64,000 nucleotides of DNA from Cepaea nemoralis (lineage: Eukaryota; Mollusca; Gastropoda; Stylommatophora; Helicidae): positions 786,551 through 850,550 of the forward strand of contig JACEFZ010013530.1 in the NCBI GenBank assembly GCA_014155875.1. The letters run 5' to 3'. The position numbers and the translations under genes are program-made. Of this stretch, positions 20,901-32,900 are shown one piece after another; position 1 is the first letter of the stretch, and the number at the start of each line of letters is the position of its first letter. The notes under the pieces were generated by a model. It was not told the origin of the DNA, ran no database searches, and was given only the letters and a program-made list of their open reading frames with translations.

Positions 20901-23900
20901 AATAAAGCCCACCTATCTGATTTACATTCAAGCATGAAGAAGTGAGAATGTTACACTCACATGGGGGCTTCCACTAGGAGGTAATAGTTAACACAGCCCA
21001 CCTATCCCTGATGTACATTCATGCATGAAGAACTCAGAATGTTACACTCACATGGGGGTTTCCACTGGGAGGTTCTAATGAATAAAACACACCTATCCCT
21101 GATTTACCTTCATGCATGAAGAACTAAGAATGTTACACTTACATGGGGGCTTCCACTGGGAGACTAGACTGGGGGGTACTTTCTGAGATGAAAGCTTTGA
21201 TTGTGACGCTGGTTTGGTGCTAACTGTAGATGGTGTGGTCACACATAAAGTGACATTACTGGAGCATTGACCGGACACTGATGATTCAGAAAGTTGTGAC
21301 TTCACTGTAGAGATAACAAATTGTGAATGGTTATAGCACTCATTGTTGAAACCAATGTCTGGACATTATGGTTACTTTACTGGGAGTGCAAAGTTGCACC
21401 GCTGTGGTGGCCTAAATGAACATGCTTCAATATGAGACCACTAAAGATACACGTGTAGCTATGTGAATGTGTCAACATGCTTCAATATGAGAACACTAAA
21501 GATACAAGTGTAGCTATGTGAATGTGTCAACATGCTTCAATACGAGAACACTAAAGATACAAGTGTAGCTATGTGAATGTGTCAGCATGCTTCAATATGA
21601 GAACACTAAAGATACACATGTAGCTATGTGAATGTGTCAGCATGCTTCAATATGAGAACACTAAAGATACACATGTTGTGAATGTGTCAACATGCTTCAA
21701 TATGAGAACACTAAAGATACACGTGTAGCTATGTGAATGTGTCAACATGCTTCAATATGAGAACACTAAAGATACACGTGTAGCTATGTGAATGTGTCAA
21801 CATGCTTCAATATGAGACCACTAAAGCCCCTCTGCTGTGTGTCCACCGTGACGAGGTAGAGGGACTTGTGCGTCCCAATGACCCCAAGAGCTATGCCGAC
21901 GGTAGCACAGCTACTGGTAGGGCCACCCATGTCGGACAGGTCAAGGGAGAGGGACCAGACGAAGAGACACACAAACCTGCTGCCTTGTAGGTAGACTGGG
22001 GACAGTCAAAGGCTAGGGAAAGCATCCCGAATACATGCTTGTCGAAATCGGATGTACTGAGCCACAGGCTTGACAAAGCAGTGCAACGTAAAACCTGCTG
22101 CCTTGTAGGTAGACTGGGGACAGTCAAAGGCTAGGGAAAGCATCCCGAATAAATGCTTGTCGAAATCGGATGTACTGAGCCACAGGCTTGACAAAGCAGT
22201 GCAACGTAACTTAATTGATGATGTCACAAATCAAAATTAATCGTTATGGTGCTAATCCCGTGAAGTCCCATCAGGCGGCGATAGTGCCGGGCCCCCTGCC
22301 TCGAGGGGGTCCACCCATGACTACTGGTGGTCACCTTCCCCTGTGCTGTGGAGTCAAGGCACAGAGGAGTAGGTTAAGAGCTATTGACCAAATACCCCGG
22401 ACACTCAACATACTACAGTGGAATGCCGAAGGAGTTTACAAGAAGAAAGACTCCCTAACACAGCGTCTTCATAAAGATAGAATAGATCTGGCATGCATTC
22501 AAGAGACACACCTCAACGCCAATCACAAATTCTCAGTCAGAGGATATCAGGCCACACGTTTCGACAGCGAAGGACACAAAGGTGGAGTTCTAATACTTAC
22601 ACAAAACACAATACCTTGCAGCGAAGTATCTGTGATCTCTGACAACCAAACGGAAATTATAGGTGTTGATATAATGATAAAGGATGTGAAAATAAGAATC
22701 TACAATCTGTATAGCCCAGCAGATAAGGACCTTACACTCTCAAACATGAAAATAACTGACACAAACTGCATTATTGTTGGAGACTTTAACAGCCGTTCAG
22801 AAAGATGGGGATACCCAGATACTGACAAAAGAGGAGATGAATTGGAGGACTGGGAAATAGACTCAAATCTCCATCTACTCAACAAAGCGGATGACACACC
22901 GAGCTTCTACTCCAGAAGATGGCTTACCACTTCTACTCCAAACTTAGCTTTCTGCACAGGAGACATCCTCCACAAAATCGATCGCCATGTGCTGGACCAA
23001 TTAGCAGGTAGTGACCACAGACCAATCAACATAAAGCAAATGGTGGAAAGTCTAAACAGAGCGATAATACAGGCAGCCACTGAGTCCATTCCAAGAGGAG
23101 CGAGGAAAAATTACAAACCATACTGGACTGAAGAACTACAAAGTTTGGAGGACAAAGTTGAAGATGCCAGGAAGACAGCAGAGAGAGAACAAACAATTGA
23201 AGCGAACATCTCTCTCAAAGCCATCTCAGCAAAATATAAAAGAACAGTAAATCAAACAACAAGAGATTGTTGGAGGGAAAAAACAGAAAACCTGAATTTT
23301 GACAGGGATGGAAACAAACTATGGAAACTAGTGAAAGCCGTGAACAATGAAGGACCTAGAAACAAACAAATAACAATTAAACAAGGAAATGCCTTGCTTA
23401 CAGGAAAAAAGGCTGCAAATGCACTAATGGAACACTATGCAAATGCAAACCACATTGATATTACAACCGAACAGAAGAAAGCAATCAAAGACAAACAGAT
23501 ACATCATAGAAATACAGAGACAGCAGCAGAATATATGATGGCAAATCTAACAATGGAAGAAATGGAACAGGCAATGAATACCCTAAAAAAGAAGAAATCA
23601 CCAGGAAAGGATGGAATCACAAATGAAATGCTAATAGGACTAGGCACCAAGGCAAAGAAGAAACTACTAGCAGTCCTAAATAACAGCTGGAAGAGAGGAA
23701 TAGTCCCACAGGCATGGAAGGAAGCTATACTAATACCAGTCCCAAAAAAAGGAAAAGACCTGGAAGAACCAAATGGCTATCGACCTATCAGTCTACTTAG
23801 CTGTGTAGGAAAATTAATGGAACGCATTATCAATGGCAGGCTAACATGGCATCTGGAAGAAAACAAACTCTTAACACCACACCAAGCAGGATTCAGAAAG

Positions 23901-26900
23901 TACAGATCCACTGAAGATCAAATAACCTATATAGCTCAGGAAATAGAGGATGCCTTCCAAGAGAAAAAGCACACACTAGCAGTCTGGATAGATTTAGAGA
24001 AAGCATTTGATAAAGTATGGAAGGAAGGACTGAAAGTAAAACTGCAAAACATGCATGTTTGTGGGAAAAATGTATAAATGGATCAGCCACTACCTTGAGA
24101 ACAGAACTGCCAGGACAAAAGTACAAGGACAAACAAGCAAAATGATGCTGCTGGAGCAAGGTGTCCCCCAAGGAGGAGTTCTTTCACCAACATTATTCCT
24201 AGCATATATAAATGACATCACAGAAAATTTTCCAGCCAGAGTACACACATCCTCCTTTGCAGATGACCTAGCCATATGGACATCTGAAGAATATATTAGT
24301 ACAGCTAACAGCAGAATACAGCAAGCCTTATTAGCGCTAGAGGACTGGTCAAAATCATGGCTAGTGAAGATAAGTGAGGAGAAAACAACATGCACAGTGT
24401 TCTCCCTCTCAAATAAAACTCAGCAACCTAAGCTGGTATTGAATGGAAAAATATTGCGCCATGAAGAAAATCCAAACTATCTAGGAGTCACCTTTGATCG
24501 TCGCCTGACATGGAAGACACAGGTTGAGAAAAATCGAACAAGAGCAAGGCAGAGAATGGCAATCATGAAAAAGCTTGCTGGTACAACGTGGGGAGCAGAT
24601 GAGAAAGTTCTCAAGAAGTTATATACTGGACGGGTGAGGCCAGTACTGGAATATGGCATTGCAGCTTGGGCAACAGCAGCTAAGTCAAACTTTAACAAAA
24701 TAAGTAGAGTCCAAAACCAAGGAATGTGAATCATAACTGGAAGCCTGAAGACAACGCCTATTAATGAACTAGAAAAGATCACTTGTTTACAACCAATGCA
24801 GGATAGAAGAGATAGCAGAGCCCAGCAACAAGCAGAAAAATTTAGAAGATTGACAGACCACCCTATGTACAACAGATTTAATGGTTTTGGAAAGGGAAGA
24901 CTGAAGCATAGCAACTTTGTAGAAACTGCAAAACGAAAGATTAGGGCAGATCCTATACTTAACATATCAACAGTCAAGCCCATACACAATGCACACAAGT
25001 TCCCAGCTTGGAGACAGCAGCAACTGCCTGAGATGATAGAAAACATTCCTGGTATTGAGAAAAAGAACACTCAGCATGAAACCGAAAGAAGAGAAATAAC
25101 CCTAAACTACATAAAAGAACATTACCCAAGCAGGAATTGGACCCATGCATATACAGATGGATCAGCCAAAAATTCAACAGAGAATGGAGGAGGAGGAATT
25201 CTCCTAAATTTAAAAAATGGAGTGAAAAAAACACATTCAACGGCAACTGGAAAATTTTCAAGTAACTTCAAAGCGGAGGTAGAGGCTTTGAAAACTGCAG
25301 CAGAAATGCTCCTGATGGAGGAAAATAAAGAGAAGCAAATAGCTATCTTCACAGATGCAAAGTCAGCTGTCTCAATACTGAAGAGCAATAACAGCACAGA
25401 ACTAACTGACCTAAGAGCAGCACTCCATGGTCTATGCCAGAAATCCAAAAAAGTTGTAATACAGTGGATCCCATCACATTGCAGTATACCTGGAAACGAA
25501 GAGGCTGACAGACTGGCAAAAGAGGGCGGACGACTACCACAGCCTGACATAGACATAACCTATAATGAGGCAAAGAGGTTGATAAAAAGCACTTATAGAA
25601 CCAAATGGGAATCAGAGCATCCAGGCCATCAGAAGGATGATGCATATTACAAACTCGACCGAAGAGAACAAGTAGCAATCTTCAGACTCCGCACAGGACA
25701 TAACAGGCTGAAATACCACTTGTTCAATAAACTAAAGACAGGAGATACCAATGAATGTAATTGTAGAACTGGAAAAATGACAGCAAAACATTTGCTGCAG
25801 GATTGCCCAACGTATACAGAACAGAGAAAGATATTTTGGCCCACACCTGCTTCATTTGAGGACAAGCTCTATGGAGATATCAACAAGCTCAAGTTGACCG
25901 CAGCTTACTTTAACTACATACAGGTTGACATTTAAAGGTGCATGAAGACCCAGAGGCATGAAATGGAATATTGCTTGGATAGCAAATCCATTATGTGGAA
26001 AGTCCAAATCGAAAGTTCGCTGTGTGGGCTTCATAAAAGGTGGAAAAGTGTCCTAGTGGCACGAAATGGAATATTGCTTGGATAGCAAATCCATTACGTG
26101 GAAAGTCCGAATCAAAAGCCCATTGTGTGGATGTCATCTGCAGACTGCATACTTCTGGTTTCCGGAAGAACAGCCTATGGTGAACGGAAGGCCCAATATA
26201 CGGAAGTGAGGCTAAGCAGCCATGTGCAGGACGTGACGATTCCTTGGGTGAGCCCAGTACCAGAGCGCTATGTATCGGCTCTGCAAGTATGGAAGCCTCC
26301 TTGGATGGCGGGGAATGCCCATGGTCTGCCCCTGCCTTCCCTTGAGGGCTGACCAGGATCTTTGGCTGTTCTATATGGACCAGCTGGGATGGGGGATAAC
26401 ACCACAACAGTGAGAGTCAAACGTCCTAAGAAACCCCCGGGAAGGTTAACCCGGTCAAAAAATGCCCGCAGAAGTCGGATGTGTCGGCCTAACGGCGCAA
26501 GAACGCAGCTCTGCTGTAAACAGGCACAACGCAATCACATCCGGAAAAAAAACTCCGGGATGAACGAAGAAGAAGAAGAAGAAGAAGAAGACCACTAAAG
26601 ATACAAGTGTAGCTATGTGAATGTGTCAACATTGCTTCAATATGAGGACCACTAAAGATACAAGTGTAGCTATGTGAATGTGTCAACATGCTTCAATATG
26701 AGACCACTAAAGATACAAGTGTAGCTATGTGAATGTGTCAACATGCTTCAATATGAGAACACTAAAGATACAAGTGTAGCTATGTGAATGTGTCAACATG
26801 CTTCAATATGAGAACACTAAGTGTAGCTATGTGAATGTGTCAGCATGCTTCAATATGAGAACACTAAAGATACAAGTGTAAGCTATGTGAATGTGTCAGC

Positions 26901-29900
26901 ATGCTTCAATATGAGAACACTAAAGATACACGTGTATAGCTATGTGAATGTGTCAACATGCTTCAATATGAGAACACTAAAGATACACACGTAGCTATGT
27001 GAATGTGTCAGCATGCTTCAATATGAGAACACTAAAGATACACATGTGAATGGGTAATGCTTCAATGTAGAAAAAGATCAGTGTAGCTATGTGAATGTGT
27101 CACATGCTTCAATATGAGAACACTAAAGATACACGTGTAGCTATGTGAATGTGTCAACATGCTTCAATATGAGAACACTAAAGATACACGTGTAGCTATG
27201 TGAATGTGTCAACATGCTTCAATATGAGACCACTAAAGATACACGTGTAGCTATGTGAATGTGTCAGCATGCTTCAATATGAGAACACTAAAGATACAAG
27301 TGTAGCTATGTGAATGTGTCAACATGCTTCAATATGAGAACACTAAAGATACACGTGTAGCTATGTGAATGTGTCAACATGCTTCAATATGAGAACACTA
27401 AAGATACAAGTGTAGCTATGTGAATGTGTCAACATGCTTCAATATGAGAACATTAAGTGTAGCTATGTGAATGTGTCAACATGCTTCAATATGAGAACAC
27501 TAAAGATACAAGTGTAGCTATGTGAATGTGTCAGCATGCTTCAATATGAGAACACTAAGTGTAGCTATGTGAATGTGTCAACATGCTTCAATATGAGAAC
27601 ACTAAGTGTAGCTATGTGAATGTGTCAACATGCTTCAATATGAGAACACTAAGTGTAGCTATGTGAATGTGTCAACATGCTTCAATATGAGAACACTAAG
27701 TGTAGCTATGTGAATGTGTCAACATGCTTCAATATGAGAACACTAAAGATACAAGAGTAGCTATGTGAATGTGTCAACATGCTTCAATATGAGAACACTA
27801 AAGATACACATGTAGCTATGTGAATGTGTCAACATGCTTCAATATGAGAACACTAAAGATACACGTGTAGCTATGTGAATGTGTCAACATGCTTCAATAT
27901 GAGAACACTAAAGATACACGTGTAGCTATGTGAATGTGTCAACATGCTTCAATATGAGAACACTAAAGATTCATGTGGGGGGTGCCACGGCATGGCTGAC
28001 CGCTCTGGTATATAAGCGACTGTTTGGTGATTAGTTGTACTTTCATCATCATCAAGTCGCCACCGTGGTTTCTTCTCTGCACTTTACTTTACTTGACTGA
28101 TAGTTGAACTCTTCCATTTTGAACGGCCATCATGGCCCACTGTAATAACTCAAACTTCATACATCATGGCCTACTGTAATAACTCAACGCGAGTGCTGGG
28201 TTTTTTGAAGATATATTCCTCAAAACACTGTACAATAGTTACTCACAATTGTGCATACAATTATGCAACATGATCACAAATCTACACCACATTCTCTATA
28301 CATAAACTTCACTAAAAGAGTGGCTCAATGTTGGCCATCACTCTATTACAATGTGGTCCGCACCCGACAAAACCACCATCTAGAATGCCCTTTGTCCGGA
28401 TCTCGCTTCCTGTTGCCGTGAAGCGAGTCCCAGCGTTTTCACGCTGTGTGAAAAGTATCCACTTTTCACGATCCAGGTGTCCATTCACTGAACACTGCCA
28501 TAACCTCTGACCTCATCTACTTTGGGTTATGGCATAACTAATCCATGTCCTTATCTGGACCATGGCAGGGGGGAAGAATGACATTCTAAACATATGGTAA
28601 AGGGGTGCATGGACCAAAAAAGATTGAGAACCACTGGCCTAGAACATAATTTTAAGCATACAAAATGTATCAGACAGATTCAAGGAAAATGCTCTGAACC
28701 AGGTTCTGCAGGAGGAAAGGACTATCAAACAGCAAAGATCTGGGGCATTCTTGTCTCTCCACACATGTCAGTCCTTGGTGGTCTAAATCAAGTCTGTTGA
28801 TAATATCCGTTTATGCCCTGTTGATAATATCCTTTTATGCCACTGTGTTAGATGATCCAGCATTATTTCTCCTGGTCTGCCTCTGTTGTTTCTACATCTG
28901 ATATTTCCAGTCATCACGATGTTCTTCAATGCCTCTTCTCATTATATGGCCAACGAAGACTTTGTCTCTTTATTATAGTTGTGTATAAAGCTCTACTTTC
29001 AATAAGTGAGCTGTTGTTAGTTACTCTAGTAGTCCAAGGTTTTCGCAACATTCATGTCAGGAACTACGTTTCTCCTGCCTACAAATCTTCCTAATTTGTT
29101 CATTCACATACCAAGATACATTGTCATATAGAAGATAAGATTAAATACCACATATCAGTACTCTTTCTGACATTCAAGGAAACTGACCTATTACATAAGG
29201 TACTTTTTTCATCTTCTGGAAATAGGAATCATAGCTAAATAGCGCCATCATGTACAATGTGGAAATAAACTGAACAAAATATGCTACAAGTCACTTTGAA
29301 AACAACCAACTCAGAATATGAACTGTATCGATGTTATGTTTAGCAAATCACCTGAAAAGCACACATGTGGATTTGAAAATAAGTGTTACAGAAGAGTATT
29401 AAAGTTTGATTACAAAAGAAAGAAAAAACACAGATCGAGAGGGAGGCGCCCACTCGCTTGTTTTGAACTAAAGCATAATCCATACACACTACTTCTAGTA
29501 GTGCTGGACTTAATTTTGCATGTGGATTAGCTTTCCCTTTTACCAGTGTCCCCCACCATCAGGTGAACCCACTCCAACTTCAGAGGTACTTGTAATTTAC
29601 GTCCCCAAGTCAAGGACAAGAAGTCACCATTTTATTCCAACTGTCTGGTCTAGGGATTGAACCCCTTACCTCAGCATCAGCACACTGGATGTTTAAGAAT
29701 GTGCGTTCTTATCCATTTGGCCATGCTGACCTTGATGTGAGAGATCATATACAAGAGACAGGAAGAGGCAGAACTCTGGTTTATCTTCTTCTTCTGCGTT
29801 CATCTGGATTTTTTTTCCGGATGTGACTGCGTTGTGCCTGTTTACAGCAGAGCTGCGTTCTTGCACCGTTAGGCCGACACATCCGACTTCTGCGGGCATT

Positions 29901-32900
29901 TGTTGACCGGGTTAACCTTCCCGGGGGAACTCTGGTTTATGATAGAGAAAGCTTTAGAAAGGCAGTTTTGGAGGCCAAGTTCTGCCAAGGACAAGCCACT
30001 GGATGTGATGATGATGATGAGATGTGGACATCCTCCTAACAAAAGCCTCTCTCAAGGTCCACTGTCAGTGACACACTACACAAAGTTCTGCCAAGGACAA
30101 GCCATGGATGATGAGATGTGGGCACTTGTACGTGACTCCACCACAAGCAATTTTACAACTCAATCAATAACAGTCAACAATCATAACAAAAGTCTGTATG
30201 ATATTGGGGTCGACAAGGAAAACAATAAATTGTAACACTGTAACCGCCCATGCATGCCATCAGATTGTATGTCATGTTTTCTCATTACATGGTATTTGTG
30301 AACACTTGTTTGTGTCATTACATGGTTCAAAACAATGTTTTCCCGTGATGAATTTGAATAACGAAGACACAAACAATAGATTGCACGATTTATTGCCTGG
30401 CATATTTCGCTGCATCTCGTCAGGTACATACTGCAGAAATCACAGAATTTACGTGAATTAATTAGATAAATCCTTCAAACTGAAATATACACATGTTCGC
30501 ACAGTAATGTCGATTGTCTACCACGGTAATTTTAAACTGACTAACATGTCTTTCTGCTTGCACAAGGACGGCTTATGAAGGTTGATTATTATGGCTTCAG
30601 CAAACTTTAACAATCGACTACTTTGTGTGTTGAACAACACACGGAAGGCACTGTCTGTTTCAACCACGTGACCGCTCTCGAGCACATGTCTCCCGACCGA
30701 TGAAGCCGGACTGTTCCGGTGTGTCGCCTGCCTAGGCTACCATCTTCTGTGTGTAGTATCTTGTCCACCCAATTCGGAATGTGTTCCGAAACCCTGCAAT
30801 GTAACTGTCGCTCAGTTCTGCCTATGTAGATGGCCTCGCATTGTATTTGTTAAAACTTGCATATATCATTACATGGTATTGGTGAACACTTGCATGTATC
30901 ATTACATGGTATTGGTGAACACTTGCATGTATCATTACACGGAATTAGGTCAAGGGAAGAGAGCCTAAGTGGCTTCCATCTATGACAATGACATCAGACG
31001 TGTCAACATTCATTGGCACCTTGCCGTCTTGACAGACGATAGTTTGTGCTCTAAAAAGGCATAATAACTTTTAACTATGGCGGTAGCGAGTGTGACTGAT
31101 AAGGCCAATCTGCGCTGTAAATGTCCGTTCACAGTGGGTGCATGTGAACACGTGGTCATTTCCACCATCATGCACCATCTTACGTCTCAAACGCTTGGTG
31201 TGTGACTTTTCTGCAATAATTTTCTCCTTTGACTTTATTCCATTTCTGATATTTGCCCTCCACGCAACACGTTCAGCGGCGACTTGCTCCCAATGTGCAT
31301 TATCAATGCCTGTATCAATCATGTCCCGCTTACACACATCTTTGTATCGTAGTAGAGGCCGACCCTGAGATCTCTTACCCATCTGTAATTCACCAAAAAA
31401 GATATCCTTTGGTATTCTACCATCATCCATCCTCCTAAGATGTCCTATCCATCTAAGTCTACGAAGACTGAGCATGGAAGTAAACTGTCACACAACCTGA
31501 TCTTTCCAATACTTCAGTATTTGTGATTTTGTCTTGCCACTTAATACCAAGAATTCTTCGCAGACACCGCATATGAAAGCTGTTTAAATTGTTCTCTTGG
31601 TGTGAGTAAGTTGTCCAGGTTTCACTGCCATAGAGAAGAGTACTAAGGACACAGGCTTGATAGACAAGGACTTTTGTTTTGGCAGTAAGCTTCCTGTTCT
31701 CCCAGACTCTTTTTCTTAACCTGTTCATTGTTGTTGCTGCCTTACCAATCCGGATGATGATTTCCTGATCTAGGGATAATTTGCTATTTACCACTGATCC
31801 TAGATATGTAAAATGGTCTACTATCTCTAGTTCGGCGTCGTCAATAAAGATTGATGGTACCCCATGTGCACCTTGTGACATAATCTGTGTCTTCTTTTTG
31901 CTAATTGTTAAACCAAATTCAGAACAAGCATTGGAGAATGCAGATAGTAGACATTGCAATTCTTCCTCAGAGTGGGTCGTAACTGCAGCATCATCTGCAA
32001 AAAGCAACTCTCTGATCAGTACCCTCCTAATTTTGGTCTTAGCCTTCAATCTCTGAGCATTGTAGAGGCCGCCATCTGAGCGTGAGTGAATGTATATACC
32101 ACCATCCTGATCACGAAATGCATATTTCAGTAGAAGTGAAAAGTATATTCCAAAGAGGGTGGGAGCTAGTACACAACCTTGCTTAACTCCACTCTTGATT
32201 TCAAATTCTTCAGAAGTTGCACCATCAAACTTGATTATACCCTTCATGCCTGTGTGGAACGATTCCACAATGGACAGAAGAGTTGGTGGGCAGCCAATCT
32301 TCTTTAGTGCCTTGAACAGACCCTCACGACTGACCAAATCAAATGCCTTTGTGAGGTCGATGAAGGCAATAAACAGTGGTTGATTCTGTTCACGGCATTT
32401 TTCTTGCATTTGTCGCAATGAGAATATCATATCAGTGGTAGACCGGTTCTGTCGAAAGCCACACTGTGATTCGGGGTAGACTTGATCTCCTAGGACTTGA
32501 AGTCTGCGCAGAACAATTCTGGCAAATACTTTTCCAACAATACACAGAAGTGAGATACCCCTATAGTTGTTACAGTCGCTCCGATCACCCTTGTTCTTGT
32601 ACAGCGTTATGATGTTTGAATCTTTGAAATCCTGTGGGACTTGTCCTTCACGCCAGCATAGCTCTATTAGCTGGTGGATCTGTAGAGTGAGTGTTTCTTG
32701 CCCACTCCTGATAACCTCTATTGGAATCCCATCCTTACCTGGAGCCTTGCCAGATGCAAGTTCATTTATAGCACACTTAACTTCTGTTATGGTGGGAAGT
32801 GTGTCCAGGTGGTCAAGAGTTGGTAGAGCCTCTATGGCATTTAGGGCATCATCCGCTAGTTTGGTCTCACTTGAGTAAAGCTCCAAATAGTGCTCTACCC

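Larger units (their letters stand above)
21826..26590 (+). mobile_element. I-group LINE copy A, full length but inactive
   Basis: It is bounded by a 12-bp target duplication AGACCACTAAAG (21815-21826 and 26589-26600; edge bases are shared with the element). It comprises a 5' leader with ribozyme-like fold, a duplicated leader segment, one long damaged ORF, a 3' UTR ending in the 140-bp module, and a (GAA)n tail. It sits inside the 55-bp minisatellite, which therefore predates it. It is very similar to copies B and C. Confidence 0.93.
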
